A stretch of DNA of 64,000 nucleotides from Sphingorhabdus sp. SMR4y (GCF_002218195.1 NZ_CP022336.1:2289001-2353000), one strand, 5' to 3'. Counted from the stretch's first letter, positions 16,448 through 25,602 are shown. Notes: generated by a model from the letters alone, not told the origin. Translations and numbers: made by a program.

Positions 16448-17272
16448 ATGCGTATTTTTCTCACCGTGCCGATTTTTCTCGCCGCCGCCAGCCCTGCTCT
16501 GGCGCAGAATTCCGATCTTCAGGACGCCAGCGTTCGGGAGAATGACAGCGCCGGAGACGACAGCCGTTTCTATCTGCTCGCTGACGTGGATCATGTCGAG
16601 GGCGATGTCGGCGAGGGGCTGGAATACAAGACCACATTTGCCACCACCGGCGTGGCGATGAGCAAGGGCCGGTTCAGTGCTTCGGCATCGCTTCCCTATA
16701 TTGTGTCGACCGCCCCGCAGGAAGTGATCGTCAATCAGGGCGGGCTGTTCGGCACGCCGCTGCTGGGGTCGACCGGATCGCAGACCGGACAGGTAAAGCG
16801 CGAGGGAATCGGTGATCTGTCGCTCAATGCCGCTTATCAACTGCCAGTTTCCGGCGTCAACGCCACTGTCGGCGCTTCTGTCAAACTGCCCACCGCATCA
16901 CAAGAGAAGGGGCTGGGAACCGGTCAGGTCGATTACGGAGTCTCCGGTCAGCTCTCAAAGAAAATGGGTGCGGTCGTGCCATTTGTCGGTGCCGGCTATA
17001 CGATCGTCGGCGAGCCGGATGAATTCGAAACCCGCAACCGGCTATCGGGCACGGCGGGGAGTCATGTTCTGCTCGGCGAGAGCAGCGCCCTCACCGCTTC
17101 CTATAGCTACGAACAATCCGCCACGACCGGCATCGGCGACAGCCAGAGCCTCAACATGGGCTTCGGCACCAATCTGACCCGCTCGGTCCGGATCGGCGTC
17201 GATGGTGCCGTGGGCCTGTCGGACGCCGCGCCGGACACGAGGGTCGGACTGAAATTGCGCGTCGGGATCTGA
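16448..17272 (+). CDS. outer-membrane beta-barrel protein of unknown function
   Basis: A 274-residue protein with a clear signal peptide (MRIFLTVPIFLAAASPALA, cleavage after A-L-A about residue 19) and alternating beta-strand patterns throughout ('FATTGVAMSKGRFSASASL', 'VSGVNATVGASVKLPT', 'LTASYSYEQSATTG'), ending in 'RVGLKLRVGI'. It resembles small transporter-like barrels related to the MetA phenol-degradation family. An AAGGAG about ten bases upstream supports the ATG at 16448; the open frame further upstream is not coding. It follows the aspartyl protease pair and could be functionally tied to them, but this is only proximity. Confidence 0.65.
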   Translation: MRIFLTVPIFLAAASPALAQNSDLQDASVRENDSAGDDSRFYLLADVDHVEGDVGEGLEYKTTFATTGVAMSKGRFSASASLPYIVSTAPQEVIVNQGGLFGTPLLGSTGSQTGQVKREGIGDLSLNAAYQLPVSGVNATVGASVKLPTASQEKGLGTGQVDYGVSGQLSKKMGAVVPFVGAGYTIVGEPDEFETRNRLSGTAGSHVLLGESSALTASYSYEQSATTGIGDSQSLNMGFGTNLTRSVRIGVDGAVGLSDAAPDTRVGLKLRVGI

Positions 17273-17338
17273 TCGAGGCGCTATCATACACCCGCGCCGA
17301 TCGCTTGCCGTCTACCGCTCCCGCGACAGGCACGGAAT

Positions 17339-17438
17339 GGACTCGCACGAAGACACAAAGCCACGAAGGCTATAAGATGGCGCACAATTGTGCTCCAATC
17401 TCGGGGCGCTTTGCGTCTTCGTGGCTTCGTGCGAGTCC
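17339..17438. repeat. 100-bp inverted repeat
   Basis: The outer 14 bases, GGACTCGCACGAAG at 17339-17352 and CTTCGTGCGAGTCC at 17425-17438, are perfect inverted copies. Inside them both arms repeat CACGAAG and CAAAG words (ACACAAAGCCACGAAG left, CTTTGCGTCTTCGTGG right). A short inner palindrome GCACAATTGTGC sits in the loop. It lies in the 253-bp gap between an outer-membrane protein gene and a GST gene and looks like a mobile palindromic repeat, not a simple terminator. Confidence 0.7.
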
Positions 17439-17525
17439 AGATAGCGTTGGCCGGTGCAGCTGTTCCCGCAATATTTTGGCGTCGCCCGAATCGACGCCGG
17501 TCCCATGTCCTGTCTCGGGGCCGCG

Positions 17526-18176
17526 CTACACCGCCACGTCCAGAGCAAAAACCGGTTCCTCATCCCCGTTTTTCCACTGCGGATATTTTTGCATCGTGGT
17601 GGCAAACAGCGGCGAGGCGAGATGGTCGGCCAGCCAATTCTGCAGGGCGGACAGGGGCAGAGCGTCGAACCAGTCGCGGTCATTATTGGCGAACTGGCGG
17701 ACGAACGGGAAGATCGCGTGGTCGGCCAGCGTCGGCTTTGCGTCCATCAGCTGCCCTGACGGTTGAATCAGACTGTCCAGCTTATCGAGAAAGGTCAGTC
17801 CGGCAGCGCGATGCTGCAGCGGGTCGACATTCTCATAGCGGGTCGGATATTTATAGCGGTCGAGCGCGTGTTTGAACGGACCATCGGCCTCGGCGATCAG
17901 TTCGGATTCGGTCGCGCTTCCCTGCCGCCAGCCTTGCGGGTCGTTGCGGTCCAGCGCCCAGCGCATGATTGCCAGGCTTTCGTCGATGACCTGTCCGTCG
18001 GGCAGCACCAGTACCGGTACCGTGCCCTTGGGCGAGGCGGTGATCATTTCTTCCGGCTTGTCACGCAGCACCACCTCGCGCAGGCGCACCGGCGTGTCGC
18101 TGACCAGCAATGCCATGCGCGCGCGCATCGCATAGGGGCAGCGGCGAAAGCTGTAGAGGACCGGCAAGTCCGTCAT
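17526..18176 (-). CDS. glutathione S-transferase family protein
   Basis: A 216-residue protein with an N-terminal thioredoxin-like domain carrying a 'RRCPYAMRAR' motif (Cys 13), the glutaredoxin-like C-P-Y-A seen in omega/beta-type GSTs. Other features are the cis-Pro segment 'GTVPVLVLPDGQVIDESLAI' and a helical C-terminal domain ending in 'WLADHLASPLF'. It overlaps the stop of trhO by four bases, so it is expressed from the trhO promoter. Substrate unknown; a thiol-transferase or deglutathionylating role is plausible from the Cys. Confidence 0.88.
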   Translation of the reverse strand: MTDLPVLYSFRRCPYAMRARMALLVSDTPVRLREVVLRDKPEEMITASPKGTVPVLVLPDGQVIDESLAIMRWALDRNDPQGWRQGSATESELIAEADGPFKHALDRYKYPTRYENVDPLQHRAAGLTFLDKLDSLIQPSGQLMDAKPTLADHAIFPFVRQFANNDRDWFDALPLSALQNWLADHLASPLFATTMQKYPQWKNGDEEPVFALDVAV

Positions 18177-19111
18177 TCGGTGCCGAGATGCTGGCGACCC
18201 TCGGCCGCGGCTTTTTCAACCTGACGCTGGCGTTCACGATAGCGGGCACGCTGTTCGTCGCTCCGCTGGTCGATGCAATGCGGGCAGGCTTCACCCGGAA
18301 TATAGTCGGGCGAGGCGCGATCGGTAGCGTTCAGCGGCATCCGGCAGGCATAGCATTGGCCATAATCGGCTTCGCGCAAGCCGTGGCCGACGGCGACTCG
18401 CTGGTCGAACAGGAAACAGTCGCCCTGCCAGCGGCTTTCGGATTCGGGCACATGTTCGAGATATTTCAATATGCCGCCCTTGAGATGCTGGACATCTTCG
18501 AACCCTTGCGCCTTGACATAGGCGGTCGCCTTTTCGCAGCGGATGCCGCCGGTGCAGAACATGGCGATCTTCGGTGCTTTTTCTGAATCCTGTCGCAGCT
18601 TCTCGGAAAAATCGTCGAACCAGGCCGGAAAATCGCGGAAGCTTTCGGTGTTCGGGTTGATCGCGCCGTCAAAACTGCCGATCGCCACTTCATAGGCATT
18701 GCGCGTATCGATCACGATCGTGTCCGGATCGGCGATCAGATCGTTCCAGTCGGCCGGGTCGACATAGGCACCTTTCTCGGTCGCGGCATCGACGCCCTCG
18801 ACGCCCATCGAGACGATTTCCTTCTTCAGCCGGACCTTCATCCGCAGGAAGGGCATCGTGCTGGCTTCGGAATATTTGACCTCGAGATCGGCAAAGCGGG
18901 GCAGCTCGCGCAGGCCTTCGATCACCGCGTCAATCGCGTCGGGCGCGCCGGCAATCGTGCCGTTGATGCCTTCATGCGCCAGCAGAATCGTGCCCTTGAG
19001 GCCGTGCTGCTCGCACAGCGGCAGCACCTGCAGGCGAAGGACTGCAGGATCGTCGACCACGGCAAAATGATAGAGCGCGGCGACTTTTACAGGAGTTTGA
19101 GATTCGGTCAT
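18173..19111 (-). CDS. trhO: oxygen-dependent tRNA uridine(34) hydroxylase (rhodanese-like)
   Basis: A 312-residue rhodanese-related protein (YceA/TrhO family) that forms 5-hydroxyuridine at wobble position 34 of tRNAs. The N-terminal domain includes 'GTILLAHEGINGTIAG' (40-55). The rhodanese domain has 'VIDTRNAYEVAIGSF' and the catalytic loop 'MFCTGGIRCEKA' with Cys 186. A C-terminal cysteine region ('CYACRMPLN', 'ACPHC') follows. It is the first gene of a two-gene unit with the GST and diverges from pdeM across about 80 bp. Two other tRNA wobble-modifying genes, mnmE and mnmG, are at 51-54 kb. Confidence 0.92.
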   Translation of the reverse strand: MTESQTPVKVAALYHFAVVDDPAVLRLQVLPLCEQHGLKGTILLAHEGINGTIAGAPDAIDAVIEGLRELPRFADLEVKYSEASTMPFLRMKVRLKKEIVSMGVEGVDAATEKGAYVDPADWNDLIADPDTIVIDTRNAYEVAIGSFDGAINPNTESFRDFPAWFDDFSEKLRQDSEKAPKIAMFCTGGIRCEKATAYVKAQGFEDVQHLKGGILKYLEHVPESESRWQGDCFLFDQRVAVGHGLREADYGQCYACRMPLNATDRASPDYIPGEACPHCIDQRSDEQRARYRERQRQVEKAAAEGRQHLGTE

Positions 19112-19192
19112 GGGAGCGCATATAGGGCGGCCGGGCAGGAATTTCCAATAGAGCCGCTTGCATAGCGCCGATGTTCATCGCATAGCAGCGCC

Positions 19193-19921
19193 ATGGTTCC
19201 CCTTCTGTTCGCCCAGCATCGCTTTGCCATCGTCGCTCCGGCGGCGCTTTACTGGCCAGCGCAAAACGCGCTGCTGGTGGCCGATCTGCATCTGGAAAAA
19301 GCAAGTTTCTTTGCCCGGCAGGGACAGATGCTGCCGCCCTATGACAGCCAGGCAACGCTGGCTGAACTGGCCGATCTGGTCCGCAACACCGGCGCGACGC
19401 GGGTCTTCTGCCTCGGCGACAATTATCATGATGGCGAGGGCGAGGCACGGCTGGAAGCAGAAGCGGCCCGGCGACTCAGCGCCATGACCGCAACGCTGGA
19501 GTGGATCTGGATCACCGGCAATCATGACCGCGATGTGGCCGGCCTTTGGGGTGGCAAGGTGGTCGACGAATGGACCGGTGCCGGGCTGGCGCTGCGCCAT
19601 CAGGCCACTGCCGATAGCGCGCTGCCGGAAATATCCGGCCATTATCATCCGAAAATCCGCATCGCGACGCGCGGCCGCCATCTGTCGCGGCGCTGCTTTG
19701 TCAGGGGGCGCCAGCATCTGATCATGCCCGCTTTCGGCGCGCTGACCGGCGGCATGGCGGCGCAGGACCCGGTGATCGAGGCCTGCGTCGGGGGTCCGGC
19801 GGAAGCGATCATCGGGCTGAAGGAAAAGCCGGTCTGTTTCCCCCTGCCGTTCCGCGATAGCCCGATAGAAGCGGTCGATGACAGCCAGTTTGCATTGCCT
19901 CTGGCCACCACGGGTCGCTGA
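19193..19921 (+). CDS. pdeM: ligase-associated DNA damage response endonuclease PdeM
   Basis: A 242-residue calcineurin-like metallophosphoesterase. The five metal motifs are visible: 'DLHLEK' (about 32-37), 'GDNYHDG' (about 79-85), 'GNHDRD' (about 109-114), and 'GHYHPK' (about 149-154). PdeM proteins are found with ATP-dependent ligase and Lhr-like helicase genes. Here the helicase is 5 kb upstream on the same strand while the cluster is interrupted by unrelated genes. bioF starts 17 bases after its stop, so pdeM may lead the biotin operon transcript. Confidence 0.92.
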   Translation: MVPLLFAQHRFAIVAPAALYWPAQNALLVADLHLEKASFFARQGQMLPPYDSQATLAELADLVRNTGATRVFCLGDNYHDGEGEARLEAEAARRLSAMTATLEWIWITGNHDRDVAGLWGGKVVDEWTGAGLALRHQATADSALPEISGHYHPKIRIATRGRHLSRRCFVRGRQHLIMPAFGALTGGMAAQDPVIEACVGGPAEAIIGLKEKPVCFPLPFRDSPIEAVDDSQFALPLATTGR

Positions 19922-19938
19922 CTGCTAACGGCGCATTC

Positions 19939-21081
19939 ATGGATCGATTCAAACCCTATCGCGATCAGCTGGACGCGCTCGATCAGGCGGGTCGCAAGCG
20001 GCGGCTTCTGATTCCCGCCGGCAAGGATTTTTCCTCCAATGATTATCTCGGCCTGTCGCGCAGTCCCTATCTGAAGGAAGTGGCGCAGACCGCGATCGCC
20101 AATGGCATGGCGCACGGATCGGGTGGATCACGGTTGCTCGGCGGCAATCATCCCGAACATGAAGCGCTCGAGCAATTTGCCGCCAGCCATTATGGCGCGG
20201 AAGCCAGCCTGTTTTTCGGCTCCGGCTTTGCCGCCAATAGCGCTTTGTTCGCCACCTTGCCGCAAACCGGCGATCTGGTGCTCTACGACGCGCTGGTCCA
20301 CGCCAGCGTCCATGACGGGATGAAGCTGGGCCGCGCCGCCTTCCAGCCCTTTGCCCATGGTGACTGCAATGCGGTCGAGCAGGCCATTCGGAGTTGGCGC
20401 CAATCCGGTGGCATGGGGACCGTGTGGATCGCGGTCGAAAGCCTCTACAGCATGGATGGCGACCGGGCGCCGCTGGCTGATCTGGCCCGGATCGCCGATG
20501 CCCATGACGCGATGCTTGTGATCGACGAAGCCCATGCGGTCGGCGTTTTTGGCGAGGGTGGCAGCGGTCTGGCCGGCGCCATCGGCCGCCAGGAAAACGC
20601 GATCCTGCTGCGCACCTGCGGCAAGGCGCTGGGCGGCGAAGGCGGGATATTGACCATGCCGAAAATCCTGCGCGAATTTTTCATCAACCGCGCCCGGCCT
20701 TTTATTTTCTCGACCGCGCCCAGCCCGCTGACCGCGCATCTGGCGCAGCAGGCGATCGCCCATGTTGCGAACAATCCTGCGCTGCAGGCCGGTCTGGCGG
20801 ATCATATCGCGCTTGCACGGGACTGCTTTGAAGGTCTGTCGCTTGGCGACCATCAGGACAGCCAGATTTTTCCGGTGATTCTCGGTGAAGACCGGGTGGC
20901 GGTGCGCGTCGCGGCGATGCTGCAGCAGCAGGGCTATGACGTTCGCGCCATTCGCCCGCCGACAGTCCCGGCCGGAAGCGCGCGTCTGCGCGTCTCGCTG
21001 ACCCTCAACGTGACGCAGGAAGACATAAGAAATCTCGCCGCCGCGCTGCACGCGGCGCTGGCGCTGGCGAAAGCGGCATGA
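19939..21081 (+). CDS. bioF: 8-amino-7-oxononanoate synthase
   Basis: A 380-residue PLP enzyme of the alpha-oxoamine synthase family, which joins pimeloyl-ACP/CoA with L-alanine. 'FSSNDYLGLS' (about 34-43) is the entry signature, 'DEAHAVGVFG' carries the PLP-contacting Asp-x-x-His, and the PLP lysine is Lys 229 in 'TCGKALGGEGG'. It overlaps bioD by four bases (ATGA). Close relatives with the same fold, such as serine palmitoyltransferase and 5-aminolevulinate synthase, are less likely given the bioD-bioA context. bioB and bioC are not in the window. Confidence 0.94.
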   Translation: MDRFKPYRDQLDALDQAGRKRRLLIPAGKDFSSNDYLGLSRSPYLKEVAQTAIANGMAHGSGGSRLLGGNHPEHEALEQFAASHYGAEASLFFGSGFAANSALFATLPQTGDLVLYDALVHASVHDGMKLGRAAFQPFAHGDCNAVEQAIRSWRQSGGMGTVWIAVESLYSMDGDRAPLADLARIADAHDAMLVIDEAHAVGVFGEGGSGLAGAIGRQENAILLRTCGKALGGEGGILTMPKILREFFINRARPFIFSTAPSPLTAHLAQQAIAHVANNPALQAGLADHIALARDCFEGLSLGDHQDSQIFPVILGEDRVAVRVAAMLQQQGYDVRAIRPPTVPAGSARLRVSLTLNVTQEDIRNLAAALHAALALAKAA

Positions 21082-21707
21082 GCCAGAAATTTGTCATCAC
21101 CGGCACCGATACCGATATCGGGAAAAGTGTCTTTGCCGCAGCGCTGACCGCTGCCCTCGGCGCCAGCTACTGGAAACCGGTGCAGGCAGGACTGGCCGAA
21201 GGCACCGACAGCGAGACGGTGGCGCGGATCGGCGGCGTGGATCCCGTGCGGATCTTGCCCGAGCGCTTCCGGCTGGCGATTCCTGCCTCGCCGCATTATT
21301 CGGCGGAACAGGAAGGCGTTACCATTGGCCTCGACGATCTCGCCATCCCGCCGGTCGATGGTCCGCTGGTCATCGAAGGCGCCGGCGGCGCGCTGGTGCC
21401 GGTCAATCCGGAGCTGCTGTTCGCCGATCTCTTTGCCCATTGGGGCCTGCCGGTGATCGTCGTCGCGTCGACCCGCCTCGGCACCATCAATCACAGCCTG
21501 CTGACGATCGAGGCCCTGCGCGCCCGCGCCGTGCCGATCCACGGCATCGCCTTTATCGGCGAAGAAATTGTCGACAGCGAACAGACCATCTGCCGGATCG
21601 GCGCCGTGTCGCATCTCGGGCGCCTGCCGATGCTCGATGCGCTGACGCCGGACGCCTTGCGGGACGCGTTCGGTGCCCATTTCAACCTGGCGGACTTCGG
21701 AGCATGA
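21078..21707 (+). CDS. bioD: dethiobiotin synthetase
   Basis: A 209-residue ATP-dependent carboxylase that closes the ureido ring of dethiobiotin. The P-loop 'GTDTDIGKSVFAAAL' (8-22) is the family hallmark, followed by 'YWKPVQAGL' and the 'VIEGAGGALVPV' motif. It is slightly shorter than E. coli BioD. It overlaps bioF at its start and bioA at its stop, both by ATGA, forming a tightly coupled bioF-bioD-bioA unit. Confidence 0.95.
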   Translation: MSQKFVITGTDTDIGKSVFAAALTAALGASYWKPVQAGLAEGTDSETVARIGGVDPVRILPERFRLAIPASPHYSAEQEGVTIGLDDLAIPPVDGPLVIEGAGGALVPVNPELLFADLFAHWGLPVIVVASTRLGTINHSLLTIEALRARAVPIHGIAFIGEEIVDSEQTICRIGAVSHLGRLPMLDALTPDALRDAFGAHFNLADFGA

Positions 21708-22969
21708 GCATCAATATCTGGCATCCCTTCACCCAGCACGGGCTCGGCGAACCGATTCCGGAAATCGCGCGGGCGGAAGGCACCTGCCTGTACAAGAGCG
21801 ATGGCACGCGAATCATCGACGCGATATCAAGCTGGTGGGTGCAGACGCACGGCCATTGCCATCCGAAAATCACTGCCGCCATTCAGGCGCAGAGCGCCAA
21901 GCTGGACCAGATGATCTTTGCCGGATGGACACATGGCCCGGCGCAGGAACTGGCCGAAGGTCTTGCCGATTTTCTGCCGGATTCGCTGGAGCATATCTTC
22001 TTCTCCGACAGCGGCTCGACCGCGGTCGAGGTCGCGCTGAAAATGGCGCTCGGCTATTGGCACAATCGCGGCGAGGTACGCCAGAAAATCCTGGTGATGG
22101 AGCATAGCTATCATGGCGATACGATCGGCGCGATGTCGGTCGGCGCGCGCGGCGTGTTTAACCAGGCCTATGCGCCGTTGCTGTTTGATGTCGGCACCAT
22201 TTCCTTCCCCGAAGCGGGGGCCGAGCAGCAGACGCTCGACCAGCTGGAGGCCTTTAGCACGGACTGTGACAATGCGCCGGCCGCGCTGATCGTCGAACCG
22301 CTGGTTCTCGGTGCGGGCGGGATGAAGATGTACAGCCCTGCAATTTTGGCGCAAATGGCGGCAATCTGCCGGGAACATGATGTATTGTTCATTGCCGACG
22401 AGGTCATGACCGGCTGGGGCCGCACCGGCACCGTCTTTGCCTGCGAACAGGCGGGCGTCGAACCGGATATATTGTGCATGGCCAAGGGGCTGACCGGCGG
22501 CGTCATCCCGCTGGCGGTGACCGCTGCCAGTGATCCGATCTATCAGGCGCATTATTCTGAAGACCGCGCACAGATGTTCTTCCATTCCAGCAGCTTCACC
22601 GCCAATCCGATCGCCTGCGCAGCGGCCAATGCCAATCTGGCGATCTGGCGCGACGAACCGGTGCAGGAGCGGATCGACGCCATCATCGCCTCGCATCAGG
22701 CCTTTGCCGAGCGGCTGAAGCAAAAGTCCAATGTCAGCGGATTGCGCCAGTGCGGCACCATATTGGCCTTTGAAATCGACGATGGCGCGGGCGACTATAT
22801 GTCCAGCCTCGGCCCGCAGCTCCTCCGTTTTTTCCGGGATCGCAACATTTTACTTCGGCCGTTGGGCAATACGATCTACATCATGACACCTTATTGTATA
22901 AGCCGCGAGGAACTGGATTCCGTCTATGGCGTTATTGAGCAAGCGATTGGCCATTTCGGCAGCACCTGA
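21704..22969 (+). CDS. bioA: adenosylmethionine--8-amino-7-oxononanoate transaminase
   Basis: A 421-residue class III aminotransferase converting 8-amino-7-oxononanoate to 7,8-diaminononanoate with SAM as amino donor. The start 'MSINIWHPFTQHG' is the conserved BioA N-terminus (W-H-P-F-T). 'SSWWVQTHGHCHP' is the substrate loop, 'FADEVMTGWGRTG'-type motif appears as 'IADEVMTGWGRTG', and the PLP lysine is Lys 261 in 'MAKGLTGG'. I choose the ATG at 21704 overlapping the bioD stop; the longer open frame upstream lies inside bioD. Confidence 0.96.
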   Translation: MSINIWHPFTQHGLGEPIPEIARAEGTCLYKSDGTRIIDAISSWWVQTHGHCHPKITAAIQAQSAKLDQMIFAGWTHGPAQELAEGLADFLPDSLEHIFFSDSGSTAVEVALKMALGYWHNRGEVRQKILVMEHSYHGDTIGAMSVGARGVFNQAYAPLLFDVGTISFPEAGAEQQTLDQLEAFSTDCDNAPAALIVEPLVLGAGGMKMYSPAILAQMAAICREHDVLFIADEVMTGWGRTGTVFACEQAGVEPDILCMAKGLTGGVIPLAVTAASDPIYQAHYSEDRAQMFFHSSSFTANPIACAAANANLAIWRDEPVQERIDAIIASHQAFAERLKQKSNVSGLRQCGTILAFEIDDGAGDYMSSLGPQLLRFFRDRNILLRPLGNTIYIMTPYCISREELDSVYGVIEQAIGHFGST

Positions 22970-23026
22970 TCCCCGGGTCCCGGAAAGTTTTTTGCATAAG
23001 GGCGAAAAACCCGCCAAGGATAGATC

Positions 23027-24877
23027 ATGGAAATAATAGATTCACTGATGGTCAAGATTGCGCTGATCGGCCTGCTCGGCATCGGCGCGCAATGGATAGC
23101 CTGGAGAACGGGTCGCCCGGCCATCGCGCTGATGCTGATCGTCGGCATTATCGCTGGTCCGGTTCTGGGCATTATCGATCCCGAACGCGATTTCGGCGCG
23201 CTGCAGGAGCCGATCATCAAGCTGGCGGTCGCGGTGATCCTGTTTGAAGGCGGCCTCAGCCTGAACTTCCGCGAACTGCGACAAGCAGGCGGCGCGGTTT
23301 CGGCGATGGTGCTGGTCGCCGGACCGATTGCCTGGGTCCTGGGCACTGCGGCGGCGCATTATGGCGCCGGCCTGTCCTGGGAAATATCGGCGCTGCTCGG
23401 CGGGATCATGATTGTCACCGGGCCGACCGTGATTGGTCCGATGCTCCGCACCTTGCGCGTGCCATCCCGGGTCCGCAACATCCTGAAATGGGAAGGCATT
23501 GTGAACGATCCGATCGGTGCACTGCTCGCGGTCGGAATCTATGCCTATATCACCTATGAAGGTGCCGATGCCAATATCGCGGTCATCAGCATGGATGTGC
23601 TGGCCGCCTCCTTCATCGCCGCATTGATCGGTGCAGGCCTTGGCTTTGCGCTGACATGGCTGTTTCCCAGAGGGCTGGTGCCCGAATATCTGAAAGCCCC
23701 CTTTCTGCTGGTCACCGTGATCGCGGGCTTTGTCATTGCCGACCTGATCAAGCATGAAACGGGGCTGATCACGGTCACGGTCATGGGCATTGTCATGGGC
23801 AACCGGCAAATCTACTCGAGCCAGGCACTCTACCGGTTCAAGGAAGATCTGGCGGTGTTGCTGATTTCCGGCGTCTTCATCATCCTTTCGGCCACCCTGG
23901 ACTGGGAAACGGTGCAGCAGTTCCGGCCACAATTTGTCATTTTCCTGATATTGCTTTTGTTCATTGTCCGGCCGGTTTCGGTGCTGGTCGCCCTGCTGTT
24001 CAGTTCGGTGCCCTGGCGCGAACGGTTGTTCATCGCCTGGATTGCCCCGCGCGGTATTGTCGCAGTCGCGATCACCGGCCTGTTTGCGATCCGCCTGGTC
24101 GATTACGGCATGCCGGGTGCGGAGGCGCTTGTGCCGCTCAGCTTTGCCGTCGTCATTGCGACCATATTTGCCCATGGTTTTTCCGCATCCTGGGTGGCCG
24201 AGCGACTGGGCATTTCCGAAGGCAAGGGCGAGGGCGTGTTGATTGCCGGCGCCAACCGCTGGTCGATCGCGCTGGGCAAGATGCTTAAATCTCTCGATAT
24301 CCCCGTTCTGGTAACCGACGGCAGCAAGTTCGCCCTGCGCCGGGCCCGCAGCGAGGGGCTGGATATCCACCATGGCGACGTGCTCGACGAAGCGCATAAT
24401 GACAATATCGACATGGGCGAGTACCAGCATCTCATTGCCGCCACCGACAATGATAGCCAGAATCAGCTGATCACCGCCGATCTGGGCCCGGAGATGGGCT
24501 ATGAACAGATCAGTCGGCTGGCCAATGACAGCCAGAGCAAGAGCCGGGTTGGCCGGGGCCGTCTGTTATTCGAATCCGGTTCCGATTTCGGCACGTTGCT
24601 CGATCGTGATCTGGCCGGCTGGCGGTTCAGCAAGACCAATATCACCGAGAAATTCACAGCCGAAGACTATCGCAAGAACCTGGACAAGGACGAGGAACCA
24701 CTTGCGGTCTTCAAGCCGGACCGGCGGCTGTTATTCTTCGCCACGGATGCCCGGCCGGTCATCGAAAATGGCGATGTCGTGATCAGCTATGTTGCTGCCG
24801 ACACGCCGGAGGAGCGCAAGGCGGACCGGGCGGCCAAGGACAGCGAGAAGAACGGCGAAAAGAATAGCGAAGGCTGA
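23027..24877 (+). CDS. CPA1-type cation:proton antiporter with C-terminal nucleotide-binding-like domain
   Basis: A 616-residue protein with about 12 hydrophobic helices in residues 5-400, including 'LFEGGLSLNFRELRQAGGAV' and 'GIVNDPIGALLAVGIYAY', the acidic N-D segment of Na+/H+ exchangers. A soluble tail (about 405-616) follows that starts like a TrkA-N/Rossmann domain ('GEGVLIAGANRWSIALGKML') and ends in a very charged Lys/Glu/Asp tail. Such tails sense nucleotides in related transporters. The stop abuts the convergent YggS stop with no spacer. It may share the bio operon transcript (57-bp gap). Confidence 0.88.
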   Translation: MEIIDSLMVKIALIGLLGIGAQWIAWRTGRPAIALMLIVGIIAGPVLGIIDPERDFGALQEPIIKLAVAVILFEGGLSLNFRELRQAGGAVSAMVLVAGPIAWVLGTAAAHYGAGLSWEISALLGGIMIVTGPTVIGPMLRTLRVPSRVRNILKWEGIVNDPIGALLAVGIYAYITYEGADANIAVISMDVLAASFIAALIGAGLGFALTWLFPRGLVPEYLKAPFLLVTVIAGFVIADLIKHETGLITVTVMGIVMGNRQIYSSQALYRFKEDLAVLLISGVFIILSATLDWETVQQFRPQFVIFLILLLFIVRPVSVLVALLFSSVPWRERLFIAWIAPRGIVAVAITGLFAIRLVDYGMPGAEALVPLSFAVVIATIFAHGFSASWVAERLGISEGKGEGVLIAGANRWSIALGKMLKSLDIPVLVTDGSKFALRRARSEGLDIHHGDVLDEAHNDNIDMGEYQHLIAATDNDSQNQLITADLGPEMGYEQISRLANDSQSKSRVGRGRLLFESGSDFGTLLDRDLAGWRFSKTNITEKFTAEDYRKNLDKDEEPLAVFKPDRRLLFFATDARPVIENGDVVISYVAADTPEERKADRAAKDSEKNGEKNSEG

Positions 24878-25567
24878 TTATCCGGCCGGTGTCGTCCGCG
24901 GACCGAACAGCGCGGTACCGACCCGGATATGGGTAGAGCCCAGCTTGACCGCTTTTTCAAAATCTCCCGACATGCCCATGCTCAGGCCGTCCAGTCCCGC
25001 CTCGCGTGCCAGTTTGGCAAGCAGGGCGAAATAGGGGACCGGATTTGCATTGTCCGGCGGTACAGCCATCAGGCCGACGACCTCTATTCCGGATGACCGG
25101 GCCTGGTCGAGCAGGTCTGGAACAGCCTTGATATCGCAGCCACCCTTTTGCTGTTCCTCACCGATATTGACCTGCAGAAAACAGGGAATGTGGCGCTCCT
25201 GCCGCTTCATTTCCTTCGCCAGCGCCTTGATCAGCGAGGGGCGGTCGAGCGAATGAATATAATCAAAAAGAGTGACTGCTTCACCCGCCTTGTTCGATTG
25301 CAACTGGCCGATCATATGCAGTTCGATATCCGGATAGTCCGCTTTCAGCGCCGGCCATTTCTCCATGGCTTCCTGCACCCGGTTCTCCCCGAAAAGACGG
25401 TGACCGGACTCCAGCAGCGGCCGGATTTCGTCGCCGCTGCGGGTTTTCGACACCGCGATCAGCGCGATATCCGACGGCTTGCGGTCGGCTATTCCGGCCG
25501 CTTTGTCGATTTTGCTGCAGATCTCTTCAAGGGGGGAATATGCCAAGGGTGAATCTCTCTCAATCAT
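24878..25567 (-). CDS. YggS-family pyridoxal phosphate homeostasis protein
   Basis: A 229-residue PLP-binding TIM-barrel protein (PLPBP/YggS family) that buffers free PLP and affects amino-acid balance. The PLP lysine is Lys 41 in 'LIAVSKTRSG'. 'LFGENRVQEA', 'HMIGQLQSNK' and 'GLSMGMSGDFEKAVKLGST' are the standard signatures. The ATG at 25567 follows a GAAAGAGA with very short spacing, and a TTG at 25546 (LAYSPLEEI) is an alternative. It diverges from the TenI-like gene across about 35 bp, so the promoters overlap. Confidence 0.94.
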   Translation of the reverse strand: MIERDSPLAYSPLEEICSKIDKAAGIADRKPSDIALIAVSKTRSGDEIRPLLESGHRLFGENRVQEAMEKWPALKADYPDIELHMIGQLQSNKAGEAVTLFDYIHSLDRPSLIKALAKEMKRQERHIPCFLQVNIGEEQQKGGCDIKAVPDLLDQARSSGIEVVGLMAVPPDNANPVPYFALLAKLAREAGLDGLSMGMSGDFEKAVKLGSTHIRVGTALFGPRTTPAG

Positions 25568-25602
25568 TCTCTTTCGCCAGATGTGCGTCTATAGGCGTGC
25601 TT

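Noticed and set aside
22970-23026. Terminator-like CCGGGTCCCGG plus T-run after bioA
   Set aside because: The stem leaves a one-base loop; a stable hairpin cannot form as read.
23042-24430. 462-codon open frame antisense to the antiporter gene
   Set aside because: Its translation is rich in His, Gln, Arg and Asp without any family pattern; it mirrors the codon bias of the real membrane-protein gene on the other strand.
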